Program-made: the position numbers and the translations under genes
Assembly (NCBI GenBank): GCA_017882375.1
Contig: JADGPP010000004.1
Coordinates: 30,844 to 94,843 of the forward strand
Reading direction: 5' to 3'
Source: Solirubrobacteraceae bacterium
GTDB taxonomy: Bacteria; Actinomycetota; Thermoleophilia; Solirubrobacterales; Solirubrobacteraceae
DNA: 64,000 nucleotides
Shown: one piece after another, positions 16,068 to 24,303 of the stretch
Position numbering within the stretch: position 1 is the first letter of the stretch
How the letters are laid out: each line of letters starts with the position of its first letter
The notes under the pieces: generated by a model
What the model saw: the letters and a program-made list of their open reading frames with translations, nothing else
Told to the model about the DNA's origin: nothing
Database searches by the model: none

Positions 16068-17262
16068 CGACGGAGCGGTCCGGTAGCGCCATCATCGGGG
16101 ACGCTGCGGATTGTTGATGTCGTGCGGAGTCTTGATCGCGAGGCATTCCTCCGCACACCCGCATATGTGTCCAGTGGCATGGTCCCGAAGGGGGGTTCGT
16201 TTCCTTCCTCCTCTTCCTGGATGAAGGCTTCGGCTTCCGGGACCGTATCCAAGCGCACCAAGTCGCCACCGTCGTCTAGGTACTCCGAGGCCGCCGCGCA
16301 AGCCATCGCCACGATCGAGTCTCGCACTGACTCCATTGTCTGAAAGCTGTAGAGCGTGTCATCGAGAAATCGCCCCGAGATGTGCATCTCTCCGGCCGCG
16401 ATCTTGACAACAAACCCGACGACCTGTTCTCCGCGTGTCCGCAGTTCTGTGATTTCGCCGAAGCCCGCTGAATCGCAGCCAACGAACCCATGCAGATCGA
16501 TGAGATGGATCAATACGACATCGCCCTCGATCAGCGCCAAGCGCTGAGCCTGTGCCAGGGGCCACACATGCGGCGGCGGCAACAGAGGGTTTGGCCTCTC
16601 GAGCAGGCGCAGATGCACGCCTATTCCGAGATGCCCTGGTCCGCGCGTGTGTGCCCGCATCACGTCGAGCGCGTCTTGGGCCGAGGTCGGGAGCGCCTCG
16701 TCGCCATCGCCCTGGATCGCGACCACAAGATCTGTCGGGCTCGCCACGACGACGCCCTCGCCTTGCTCTTGAAGCTCGGTGATCCCTTGCGTCCATGCTC
16801 GATGTAGTGAGGATGGCCGCCCGACTCGATCAGGCGCGGGCGCTCGGGATCGGTGCAGATGATCACGTCCGACACTCGCACGCAAGACGTCAGATCCGCG
16901 ACGAGCGCGGGTTCTCCCGCTTCGCAGACCCTTTGCGCGATGGCCAGCGTCGCCGTGAACCCGGCCTGATTGTGCAGCGCGGGTGGGGCTGCCATGTTCT
17001 TCGCGAGCTGGCGGATCGCGTAAGGGTGGAGAAGCCTCCACGCGAGAGCGTCACCGAAGAGGCGCAAGAGTCTCAGATGCTCGCGCTCAGGCGACTCCCG
17101 ATCCGCGAACGCAGTCGGCTCCACGGCCACTATCTCATCGGCTAGGCGGCGCTGAAACGCCCACAGGGCGTTGGCGTCATCGATCGCGTCAAAGGCGACT
17201 AGCAGCTCCTCGCGGACACCGCGCAACTCGGCTCCTCGGGTCTCGTTTGGCACAGAAAGCAC
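16058..17262 (-). pseudogene. Hypothetical gene broken by a frameshift
   Basis: Two minus-strand frames together look like one protein of about 400 residues. The first runs from GTG 17262 (VLSVPNETRGAEL) to near DVIICTDPERPRLIES and HPHYIEHG. The second takes over in a different frame near 16790 (ITELQEQGEGVVVASPTDLV) and continues through LIHLIDLHGFVGCDSAGFGE to an acidic region (FIQEEEEGNEPPFG). Each part has protein-like composition only on its own side of the shift. No family is recognised. A sequencing error near 16781-16800 would give the same picture. Confidence 0.5.
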
Positions 17263-17410
17263 GGTACGGTACTGCTGTCCGGCCCCAGTGGCCGCTGAAG
17301 CGTCCGTACTGGCAGTCGGTGGCAGACGAGTGCTCAGACGACAGATTTTGGCGGCGCGCGCCCGATCCAACCGATCTCAAAACCCGCCAGTGAGCAGCCA
17401 TTTACTCGAC

Positions 17411-17454
17411 GCGCCCGGCAAGATTCAAACTTGCGACCTCTCGCTCCGGAGGCG
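17411..17454 (-). repeat. Attachment-site copy B: 3' part of tRNA-Arg
   Basis: Forty-four bases matching the tRNA-Arg(CCG) 3' part with one difference in the T-loop (ATTCAAAC for ATTCGAAC). It lies between copies A and C in the same orientation and separates the two elements of the island. The single change suggests it is older or no longer under selection. Confidence 0.88.
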
Positions 17455-17462
17455 CTGGGTTC

Positions 17463-17500
17463 ATAGGCCGGAATCCCGCACCAGCATTGGGATTTCGGCC
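17463..17500 (+). other. Left-end hairpin of the second integrated element
   Basis: A 13-base arm, AGGCCGGAATCCC, pairs with GGGATTTCGGCCT, including one G-T pair. It lies just inside copy B, as the AATCCC/GGGATT hairpin does inside copy A. The shared CGGACGATT motif follows at 17542. Confidence 0.5.
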
Positions 17501-17558
17501 TATTCGCCGCTGATCGTGGGCATCCGTCGTGTCCAGTGTTTCCGGACGATTTGGGAGG

Positions 17559-17583
17559 GTTTTGGCCAACGGTTGGCCAAAAC
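17559..17583. promoter_or_regulatory. Perfect inverted repeat upstream of the hicB-like gene
   Basis: Arms GTTTTGGCCAA and TTGGCCAAAAC are perfectly complementary around a CGG loop and end 14 bases before ATG 17598. It may be an autoregulatory operator of the HicB-like gene, or a terminator for incoming transcription. Confidence 0.45.
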
Positions 17584-17597
17584 TCTGCCCTGACCCG

Positions 17598-17861
17598 ATG
17601 CCTATGATGAAGGTGATGCCTGAGCCTCAGAATCCGCATGTCAGCGTCCGCCACGAGGACGACGCGTTCTGGGCGACCGTGGAGCAGTTCCCCGGTGTGC
17701 TCGCGACGGGTGATGACCTCGACGAGCTGCGGGAGAGCCTGCAGGAAGGGATCGCGCTGTTGCTCGCGCGTCCGGGCGAGGAGCCTCCGGCGATGAGGTT
17801 GGGAGCGTTGCAGCTGGAGCCCGTCGCGATGAGCGCTGGCGCCGAGCTCGTCTACGCCTGA
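17598..17861 (+). CDS. HicB-like antitoxin family protein
   Basis: An 87-residue protein with the partial RNase H-like fold of HicB: VSVRHEDDAFWATVEQFPGV, then GDDLDELRESLQEGIALLLA. HicB normally neutralises the small RNA-cleaving toxin HicA. No hicA gene is next to it and no C-terminal DNA-binding domain is visible, so this may be an orphan. Several ATGs (17598, 17604, 17607, 17616) could start it. Its last 102 bases recur after the nucleotidyltransferase gene downstream. Confidence 0.75.
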   Translation: MPMMKVMPEPQNPHVSVRHEDDAFWATVEQFPGVLATGDDLDELRESLQEGIALLLARPGEEPPAMRLGALQLEPVAMSAGAELVYA

Positions 17862-17864
17862 CGT
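17763..17864 (+). repeat. 102-bp direct repeat, copy 1 (end of hicB-like gene)
   Basis: Encodes the last 33 residues of the HicB-like protein and its stop. It matches 18790-18891 without gaps at about 94 of 102 positions (counted by eye). Confidence 0.85.
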
Positions 17865-17982
17865 TTCTGCCGTGTCGGCCGCGTTGCCGCTCCACGTCTA
17901 CGGCAGCACCGAGGGGTGGGGCTTGGGTGGCGCGGACGCTTGCCGGGACGGGACCTAGTATTGGCGTATGAAGGAGGTGCCG

Positions 17983-18249
17983 ATGGATCTGCCTGGTGCG
18001 GAGCTGGTGCGTGCGGGCCTTGACGATCTCGCCGCGGGAAGGGAGACCGAGGCGGGGCTGCTGGTGGCGGTTGCGGCACCGAGGCTGCGTGCGCTTGGCT
18101 ACACCGTGCCCGCAGGTGGGGGGGAGGAGCCCTCGCACCGGCTGTATGAGCTGCTGGCCGGCGAGGAGGGAGCGCACAGTCGCTACAACGCGCTGATCGG
18201 CCGGGCGGTGAGCTTCGCGCGGGCGGCAGAGCATGCGTCCTCCCGTTGA
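17983..18249 (+). CDS. Small protein paired with a nucleotidyltransferase
   Basis: An 88-residue helical protein (LVRAGLDDLAAGRETEAGLL, RLYELLAGEEGAHSRYNALI). The start at ATG 17983 is set by a strong AAGGAGG five bases upstream; an ATG 15 bases earlier would overlap that site. TAGTAT at 17956 may be its -10 box. The gene overlaps the next by 17 bases. In position it corresponds to the antitoxin or partner of AbiEii/MNT-type two-gene systems, but I recognise no family and the role is inference. Confidence 0.65.
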   Translation: MDLPGAELVRAGLDDLAAGRETEAGLLVAVAAPRLRALGYTVPAGGGEEPSHRLYELLAGEEGAHSRYNALIGRAVSFARAAEHASSR

Positions 18250-18763
18250 CGAGCAGCGGATCCGGCAGCTGGCGGACGAGCTCGCGAGCGTTGCGCACGC
18301 CCCGGTACGCGTCTATCTGACGGGTGGCTCGACGGCTGTAATCGAGGGGTGGCGGGCCTCCACGATCGATGTGGATCTGCGGTTCGAACCGGAGGGCGAT
18401 GAGCTGCTCCGCGCGCTCCCAACGGTGAAGGAGCGGCTGGGGATCAACATCGAGCTGGCCTCCCCCCCGGATTTCATCCCGGAGCTCCCGGGATGGCGGG
18501 ACCGCAGCCCGTTCCTGTTCCGCTCCGGGCACATCCAGGTGCATCATTTCGACCTGTACTCCCAGGCGCTGTCGAAGATCGAGCGCGGCTTCGCCCAGGA
18601 CCTCACCGACGTGCAGGCGATGATCTCCGACGGGCTGGTGGACCCCGTCAGGCTGCGCGGCTTCTACCAGCAGATCGAGCCGGAGCTGTTCCGCTACCCA
18701 GCGATCGACCCACCCGCGTTTCGCAGCAGAGTCGAGAGCGCGCTCGCCGACAGTCCGGGATGA
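18233..18763 (+). CDS. DUF6036/AbiEii-like nucleotidyltransferase
   Basis: A 176-residue protein with the nucleotidyltransferase core VYLTGGSTAVIEGWRASTID followed by VDLRFE. The Gly-Gly-Ser helix start and the Asp-x-Asp pair are the metal- and NTP-binding elements of the fold. The C-terminal half (YSQALSKIERGFAQDLTDVQ) resembles the helical part of DUF6036 and AbiEii-type proteins, some of which act as toxins or phage-defence enzymes by modifying tRNA. It overlaps its partner gene. Function as a toxin is inferred from the layout. Confidence 0.75.
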   Translation: MRPPVDEQRIRQLADELASVAHAPVRVYLTGGSTAVIEGWRASTIDVDLRFEPEGDELLRALPTVKERLGINIELASPPDFIPELPGWRDRSPFLFRSGHIQVHHFDLYSQALSKIERGFAQDLTDVQAMISDGLVDPVRLRGFYQQIEPELFRYPAIDPPAFRSRVESALADSPG

Positions 18764-18789
18764 AGCTCGCGCGGACCGCCCGCTCCCGC

Positions 18790-18891
18790 GCTCGCCCGTC
18801 CGGGCGAGGAGCCACCGGGGGTGACGCTGGGAGCGTTGCACCTGGAGCCCGTCGCGATGAGCGCTGGCGCCGAGCTCATCTACGCCTGACG
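18790..18891 (+). repeat. 102-bp direct repeat, copy 2 (detached hicB-like tail)
   Basis: Encodes the same C-terminal segment as copy 1 (LEPVAMSAGAELIYA plus stop) in an intact frame but without the rest of the gene. It lies 26 bases after the nucleotidyltransferase stop. The two copies frame the nucleotidyltransferase pair. Confidence 0.85.
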
Positions 18892-19008
18892 GACGCACAG
18901 AGCGGCGAGCAGACCGTCCGGCGCTGACGGTGCGGGGTCAATCGGCGCGCCGCGCAGCCGTCGGTCAGTTCTTCCGTGCGATCTTGGACAGCGCATTACA
19001 GTGCGCCG

Positions 19009-19623
19009 ATGGTCCACGATTGCGAGGCGGAGGTTTGGCGGACCAAGGACGGGCGCGCGTGGCGTATCGGATGCCGCGCAGAGATTGCCTGGATTGACGA
19101 GAACACGCCCAGCGGGTTAGCGATCACGTCTGCGATTCCCCCGGTGTTCGAGGCCTACGCCACCCTTGAGTTCCCTGGCAGCGGTGACCACGACTCCTCG
19201 TCGGAGCGCGAGGATCCCGACCGCCACAACGCCAGCGTGCTGAGCGTGCTCAGCGAGCACACGGCGGCGCAGCCGTGGTGGCTGGGCTATCTCGAGATAG
19301 GCGACGATACGGACGTTGTTTTCCGTGATGCGCCCAAGGTGAGGACGCGCATTGGATGGGAGTACGTCCTGATCGAGGCGGGCCCTGAGCAGGCAGGTGT
19401 ATGGCGCGAGGACGCGGACTGGAAGGGTGTTCTGCCAGACCTGATGTTCCCCGCCGATCACTCGTGGCTCGTCTCGACCCTGTGGGACGACGACTGGACG
19501 TGCATTGGCGGGTCGAGGGAGCTGGTCGATGCGTTCCTGGCCCATCCCGACCTGAGACACAGGGTTCGTGAGGTCGATCCATCGGACAGCGACGCGACCC
19601 CGCCCGGGCATACCGCAATATGA
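19009..19623 (+). CDS. Hypothetical acidic protein in the island
   Basis: A 204-residue soluble, strongly acidic protein (PWWLGYLEIGDDTDVVFRDA, VLPDLMFPADHSWLVSTLWD). Tryptophans are frequent, and the ending SRELVDAFLAHPDLRHRV is regular. It has no signal peptide or membrane segment. The general character recalls immunity or SUKH-like proteins, but I find no defining motif and do not assign it. ATG 19009 is preferred over an upstream in-frame TTG/GTG because the protein-like sequence begins there. Confidence 0.65.
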   Translation: MVHDCEAEVWRTKDGRAWRIGCRAEIAWIDENTPSGLAITSAIPPVFEAYATLEFPGSGDHDSSSEREDPDRHNASVLSVLSEHTAAQPWWLGYLEIGDDTDVVFRDAPKVRTRIGWEYVLIEAGPEQAGVWREDADWKGVLPDLMFPADHSWLVSTLWDDDWTCIGGSRELVDAFLAHPDLRHRVREVDPSDSDATPPGHTAI

Positions 19624-19706
19624 CCGGTGCGGCGCGCTGACACCGCCCAAAGCACGGGTTTTTGGCGCGGCATGCCCGGCTGGTGTTAGGCGCCCATAAT
19701 CCCGAT

Positions 19707-19922
19707 ATGGCGCGCCACACGCGACAGATCATCGGCGGCGCTGTCGCGTTCGTGGGCGGGATCATTCTGGGTCGCGCCAACGTCGCGCACGGCTCAGTCC
19801 ATGACGCGCTCTTTGTGATCTCGTGGGCCGTCTATCTGTCCGGCATCGTGCTCTTCATTGTCGGCCTAGTGGTTCATCCGGATAGTTCGTTGGCTTATGC
19901 CTCGAGTACCTTGCCGGTGTAG
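19707..19922 (+). CDS. Small two-helix membrane protein, 3' end altered
   Basis: About 71 residues with two membrane segments (IIGGAVAFVGGIILG and ALFVISWAVYLSGIVLFIVG). The frame continues into the IS630 relic, so the last dozen residues (after VVHPD) are probably not native. No family is recognised. Confidence 0.5.
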   Translation: MARHTRQIIGGAVAFVGGIILGRANVAHGSVHDALFVISWAVYLSGIVLFIVGLVVHPDSSLAYASSTLPV

Positions 19923-20020
19923 GTCCACTTGAAGGGTTTGGCGGTTTGGTTGTAGGTCTCGATGAAGGCGAGCATCTGCTCGGCGAGATCGTCTTCGCTG
20001 GTGAAGGTTCCGGCTCCGCT
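19895..20020 (-). pseudogene. IS630-family transposase, C-terminal relic
   Basis: Minus-strand translation gives SEDDLAEQMLAFIETYNQTA followed by KPFKWTYTGKVLEA and a stop, the typical end of IS630-type DDE transposases. The frame breaks upstream near 20020 and neither the catalytic core nor clear terminal repeats remain. It shows that an insertion sequence was once present in the second element. Confidence 0.8.
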
Positions 20021-20156
20021 CGATCGTCCTCGCCGATCTCGATGCGCTTCGCCACAGCAGGCATACCAAACCCCGATCATCGCTGGACACCACCAGCAAC
20101 CAGGTTCAGCAAAACCTACAAGACCCCTGCAACCACACGCGAATTAAGCGGATGAT

Positions 20157-20168
20157 CTACTATAGTAG
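20157..20168. repeat. Short perfect palindrome CTACTATAGTAG
   Basis: A 12-bp A+T-rich perfect palindrome about 30 bases beyond the hydrolase stop. It could be an IS remnant end or part of a terminator for the minus-strand hydrolase gene. Confidence 0.3.
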
Positions 20169-20197
20169 GTGTTCAGCCTGCACGCCGGTGGTCGCCA

Positions 20198-20893
20198 TCA
20201 CAGCCCGAGGACCAGGTCGCGTACGGCCGCCGGCTGGGAGAGGAACGGGTGGTGGGCGGCGTCGAGTTCCACGACGCTGCCCGCGCGACCGGCGAACTCG
20301 CGTTGCAGCTCGGCGGGGGTGCCTCTGTCTTCGACGCAGACGATGTACGTCGAGGCTGTGTGCTGCCAGGCCGCTGACTGCACCGGCTGCTCGAGCACGT
20401 GCAAGCTCTGCCGGGCCGTCTTGTGCGTGGCCTCTCGCTGGATCTCCAGATCGCAGTCCTGCAGAAACGTCTCGGCCAGGGCGTCCGGCCGGACGGTGAA
20501 CGTGCCGGCCTCGGGATCGATGGCGAGAAACGGGGCGGGCTCCTCCCCGCCGAACGAGGACAGGCTCTGCCCCAACTCCGGCAGGTAGCTGGACACAAGC
20601 AGCAGATGGTGCACGGTGCCGATGCCCGCAGCTGCCTCCGCGGTGACGATCCCGCCGTAACTATGGGCGACCACGACGGTTGGCTCGTCACTCGCAGTCA
20701 ATACTTGCCGGACCGCAGCGACATCCTCGGCCAATCCAGGTCCTCCCGCACCCGTCGGCTCACCCGTCTCGCCGCAGCTCGGCAGGGCGGGCGCCTCGCT
20801 GGCGACGCCCCGCTCGGCCAGCAGCTCACCAGTTCGATGCCACCACCACGATCCGTCCTTGACGCATGCCCCATGCACGAAAACGACCCTCAT
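20198..20893 (-). CDS. Alpha/beta hydrolase
   Basis: A 231-residue alpha/beta-hydrolase of the EstA/PIR7-like type. The oxyanion loop VVFVHGACVKDGSWWW is at the N-terminus. The nucleophile elbow is VVAHSYGGIVTAEAA, with Ser as nucleophile, and the catalytic His is in ELDAAHHPFLSQP near the end. Substrate unknown. The second ATG is chosen because GGAGG lies at proper distance only for it. It is divergent from a TetR gene that probably controls it. The pair is a likely cargo module of the second element. Confidence 0.88.
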   Translation of the reverse strand: MRVVFVHGACVKDGSWWWHRTGELLAERGVASEAPALPSCGETGEPTGAGGPGLAEDVAAVRQVLTASDEPTVVVAHSYGGIVTAEAAAGIGTVHHLLLVSSYLPELGQSLSSFGGEEPAPFLAIDPEAGTFTVRPDALAETFLQDCDLEIQREATHKTARQSLHVLEQPVQSAAWQHTASTYIVCVEDRGTPAELQREFAGRAGSVVELDAAHHPFLSQPAAVRDLVLGL

Positions 20894-20936
20894 CATGACC
20901 TCCTCGGTTGTTCCGATGTGCCGTCAGCAATAGTAG

Positions 20937-20954
20937 ACGTACTCTTCGTTACGT
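20937..20954. promoter_or_regulatory. Candidate TetR operator between divergent genes
   Basis: ACGTA-N8-TACGT forms an 18-bp inverted repeat midway between the hydrolase and the TetR gene, 14 bases before the tetR ATG. This size and position suit a TetR-family dimer. Confidence 0.4.
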
Positions 20955-20968
20955 GAAAAGATGACGCG

Positions 20969-21529
20969 ATGGGTAGGCACCGGCAACCGCAGATAAGGCA
21001 GCGGCTTCTCGACGCATGCACCGACTACGCGCTCGAGCACGGGCTCCCCGACCGGCTCGAGCCCCTGGCGACCGCCGCAGGCACCTCGAGCCGGATGCTG
21101 ATTTACCACTTCGGGACGCGTGATGGACTGCTCCGCGAGATCCTCGGACAGGCCCGGCAACGCCAGGTCGAGGCCTTCACCGACCTCATACGCCTGCGAC
21201 CCGAAGAGGCATACCCGGTGACTCTGGCCCGCGCGTGGTCCGCGATCTCCGGGCCCCCGGGCGAGCCCTACCTCCGTATGTTCACCCGGCTGCACGACAC
21301 TGCGGGAGAACCACTCTGGCCCGGCTTCCGACGGACCGCGACCACCGACTGGCTCGCACCGCTCGAGGACGGCCTGCGCAGCCTCGGGCGACCCGAGCTG
21401 GCCACCGTCGTACTCGCCGTCATCCGTGGCCTCCTCATGGACCTCGACGCAACCGGCGATACCGCACGCACGAACCAGGCCTTCGACGACTTCCTCACCA
21501 CGATCGACAGCCCCCTCCGCTCCCAGTGA
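20969..21529 (+). CDS. TetR family transcriptional regulator
   Basis: A 186-residue regulator. The N-terminal helix-turn-helix reads LEPLATAAGTSSRMLIYHFG followed by TRDGLLREIL, the standard TetR pattern. The C-terminal half is a helical ligand and dimer domain. It is divergent from the hydrolase with a short intergenic region holding an inverted repeat, so it most likely represses both genes. The ligand is unknown. Confidence 0.9.
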   Translation: MGRHRQPQIRQRLLDACTDYALEHGLPDRLEPLATAAGTSSRMLIYHFGTRDGLLREILGQARQRQVEAFTDLIRLRPEEAYPVTLARAWSAISGPPGEPYLRMFTRLHDTAGEPLWPGFRRTATTDWLAPLEDGLRSLGRPELATVVLAVIRGLLMDLDATGDTARTNQAFDDFLTTIDSPLRSQ

Positions 21530-21852
21530 GGCCCGACAGTAGTCGCGGCGCATCCAGCGTCCTGCTTTCCGATGGAAGAGGAGCGTCGGCGGCGACATGC
21601 CCGGAGTCTTGGATCGCGCGGAAAGCAGACCCTCCCGACGTAGCCAGCGAGACGCCCGAGATGGACGAGGAGGAGCAGTCTCGGATGGCTCTACGCAGAC
21701 GCCTCCTTCGTCGACAAAGCAGGTGCCCGCGCGCAAATATCCAAGGCCGCAAATGGACAAGCCACTTCAGGAGCGCTGCGCTAGCGGCCTGAAAGGTAGC
21801 CGGGGCCGGGCGCGATGAGCGCGATCGTGACCGCGAACGCGGCCCGTCGCTA
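21530..21852. other. Gene-free stretch between TetR and integrase genes
   Basis: No convincing gene on either strand. It contains an inverted repeat with 9-base arms, CTGCTTTCC (21562-21570) and GGAAAGCAG (21620-21628), spaced about 50 bases. This may be a degraded transposon end or a regulatory structure. Confidence 0.4.
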
Positions 21853-22953
21853 TCAGGCCCGCTTTACCGGCGCCTCTGGGCGCGAGGCCTCGATCGACTC
21901 GCCCTCGACCAGCGCTCGCAGCTGCGCCTTCTCATGCTCACCGCGGCGCATCGCCTGACGGTAGACGCGCAGCGCGAGCTCCGGGTCGGTGTGGCCCATT
22001 TCGTCCATGACCGTGCCGGGGTCCTCCCCGAGCGCGTACAGCAGCGAGCAGAAGGTGCGGCGCAGCGAGTGCGGCGTGATGCCCCCCGGGAGGGGAGGCA
22101 GGCCCTCCGCTTCCAGCCGTGCGTTCGCGCGGGCGAGAGCGCCCGACCCGGGCTTCTCCTGCCCGTCCTTCACGCTCGCCGGTCGGCCGAGCACCCGACT
22201 CCGGAAGTTGTCCGGGCTCATGCGCCCACCGCTGCGTGTGGCGAATACATAGCTCGCCTGCGCGGCGTCCTGATGGCGACCACGGAGTGCGAGCAGCTCG
22301 TCTCGAAGCGCGCCGCGGATCTTGACCTTTCGTCGCCCAGCGTCCGTCTTCGCCTCGCCTACCGCGAGCCAGCCACCGGCGAGGTCAACGTCGCGCCAGC
22401 GAAGCGCGCAGAGCTCCCCGATCCGCAGCCCGGCGAACACGAGCACGGCGATCATTGCCCGGCGCTCGATGTGCCTCCGGTCTTTCGGAGCTTTGCGGTC
22501 GAGCTCGCCGGCGGCGTCCAGCAGCGCGGTGATCTGCCCGGCGCCGTCGAGATAGGAGCGGGCCGGGGCCCGTTCGCGGACACGGAGGTCCCTGTCACGG
22601 GCCGAGTTGTGGTCGATCAGCTTGCGTTTCACCGCGCGCTCGAGGATCGCTCCGAGCAGGGTGAGAGTCATGTTGATCGACCGTGCTGAGAGCGACTCGC
22701 CCTTGCCGATTTCCTTGCCCTTGTCGTAGATCACGCCCGCGCGCTTGCCGGCGATGTAGCGCTCGATCGTGGCGAAGGTGATCGCGTCGAGGCGCAGCTC
22801 GTTGAGGTAGGGAGCGAGGTGGACGGTCAGCCGCCACCAGTAGTCCGCCTGGGTGCTCTCGGCGAGCTGATCCTTGGTGAGCGTCCACCATTCGAGCCCG
22901 AACTCGCCGAACGTCGGCACGCTCTCGGGCTGCGGTACCTCGCCCACCTGGAG

Positions 22954-22965
<12 letters not shown>
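21853..22965 (-). CDS. int: Tyrosine recombinase (integrase) at tRNA-Arg
   Basis: A site-specific integrase of about 370 residues with all catalytic residues: Arg in FAGLRIGELCALRW, Lys in the beta hairpin AKTDAGRRKVKI, His-x-x-Arg in ITPHSLRRTFCSLLY, His in MDEMGHTDPELALR and the nucleophile in RVYRQAMRR. The core-binding domain starts at PTFGEFGLEWWTL. The N-terminal arm-binding domain normally present in this family is missing or lies in another frame. The best start is a TTG (22965) inside the tRNA 3' end; GTG 22947 is an alternative. It sits directly beside the attachment site and reads away from the tRNA, as expected. Confidence 0.9.
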
Positions 22966-23026
<61 letters not shown>

Positions 23027-23129
23027 AGACGACGCGCGCGGGCGCGCCTCGGCTGTGGCGAGAGCTTACCGCCGCGCAGAGCCGGTCAGGATGCTGCGAG
23101 GGGGCCTTCGACGGCGCAGGCAAGCCGCG

Positions 23130-23156
23130 GACGGCGGGGCGAGACAGCCCGCCGTC
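23130..23156 (-). terminator. Perfect 9-bp stem after a small minus-strand frame
   Basis: GACGGCGGG (23130-23138) pairs perfectly with CCCGCCGTC (23148-23156) around a 9-base loop. It begins at the stop of the 36-residue frame. No T-tract follows on either strand. Confidence 0.35.
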
Positions 23157-23265
23157 AGGCGGCGAGCTCGCAGAGCTCTTCCAGCTCGATCAGCGCCCGG
23201 TCTTCGTCGGCGATGCACCCCGGACAGGCGACGCCCAGGTAATCGCCCTCGCGCGTCACGAGCAT
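23155..23265 (-). CDS. Possible 36-residue acidic protein with a CPGC motif
   Basis: A small minus-strand frame starting MLVTREGDYLGVACPGC and ending in an acidic helix (RALIELEELCELAA). It has three cysteines, two as CPGC, which could bind zinc. A stem-loop directly after the stop and divergent orientation from rnz are mild support. It may equally be chance coding in GC-rich DNA. Confidence 0.35.
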   Translation of the reverse strand: MLVTREGDYLGVACPGCIADEDRALIELEELCELAA

Positions 23266-23295
23266 CCCGGCCCCGCGCGCCGCTACCGTAGCCCC

Positions 23296-24291
23296 ATGGA
23301 TCTGTCCCTGTTCTTCGCGGGCACAGGCGGGTCGGTGCCGGGTGCGCGACGCGGGCTGCCCGCGATCCTGCTGCGCCGCGGCGGCGACCGGCTGCTGTTC
23401 GACTGCGGCGAAGGCACGCAGCGCCAGCTCGTGCGCTCGGTCGGGCTCGTCGACATGGAATGCGTGTTCATCACCCACTTCCACGCCGACCACTGGCTCG
23501 GGCTGCCCGGGATGCTCAAGTCCTTCGCGCTGCGCGAACGCGACCAGCTGCTGACCGTCTACGGCCCGCGCGGACTGAACGAACTGATGGGCCTGATGCG
23601 CAGCATCTACGGCCGGCTGCCGTATGAGCTGAGCATCGTCGAGCTCGAGCCCGCGCAGACCGTGCAGCGCGACGGCTATCTGGTCGCCGCCGTGCCGGTC
23701 AGCCACCGCGCTCCGTCCTCGTTCGGCTACGCGATCGTCGAGCAGCCGCGCCCCGGGCACCTCGACGCGCAGCTGGCCGAGCAGCTCGGCGTCAAGCCCG
23801 GGCCCGACTTCGGGCGCCTGCAGCGCGGCGAGAGTGTCGACGGCGTCAGCCCCCAGCAGGTCATGGGTCCCGAGCGCGAGGGCCGCAAGGTCGTCCTCTC
23901 CGGCGACACCGAGCCGTGTGAGGCGCTGGCGATCGCCGCGCACGAAGCCGACGTGCTCGTGCACGAGGCGACGTTCACCGAGGAGGAGGCTGACCGCGCG
24001 CGCCTGACCGCCCACAGCACCGCCAGGCAGGCCGCCGAACTGGCGCGCGACGCCGAGGTGCGGCTGCTCGCGCTCACGCACATGTCCACGCGCTACGCCG
24101 GCGGGCAGCTGCGCGACGAGGCGCGCGCTGTGTTCGCCGCCACCGAGGCGCCGCGCGACTTCGACACGATCGAGGTGCCGTTTCCCGAGCGCGGTCCCGC
24201 CACGCTGTTGCGCTGGTCTGAGCGCCAGGCGCGCGAGCGGGCCGCCACCGGGGAGGCCGACGAGCCCGCCGAGACCGTCGCAATGCCCTGA
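23296..24291 (+). CDS. rnz: Ribonuclease Z (tRNA 3' endonuclease), MBL fold
   Basis: Removes 3' trailers from tRNA precursors lacking encoded CCA. Metallo-beta-lactamase motifs are present: the dimetal site THFHADHWLGLPGM (about residue 58), VPVSHRAPSSFGY, the aspartate in VVLSGDTEPCE, and a C-terminal ALTHMSTRY. The 331 residues fit the family. TACCGT lies 6 bases before the ATG, so the transcript is probably leaderless. Its location beside a tRNA gene without encoded CCA is suggestive but may be coincidental. Confidence 0.92.
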   Translation: MDLSLFFAGTGGSVPGARRGLPAILLRRGGDRLLFDCGEGTQRQLVRSVGLVDMECVFITHFHADHWLGLPGMLKSFALRERDQLLTVYGPRGLNELMGLMRSIYGRLPYELSIVELEPAQTVQRDGYLVAAVPVSHRAPSSFGYAIVEQPRPGHLDAQLAEQLGVKPGPDFGRLQRGESVDGVSPQQVMGPEREGRKVVLSGDTEPCEALAIAAHEADVLVHEATFTEEEADRARLTAHSTARQAAELARDAEVRLLALTHMSTRYAGGQLRDEARAVFAATEAPRDFDTIEVPFPERGPATLLRWSERQARERAATGEADEPAETVAMP

Positions 24292-24303
24292 TACATTGGC
24301 GAA

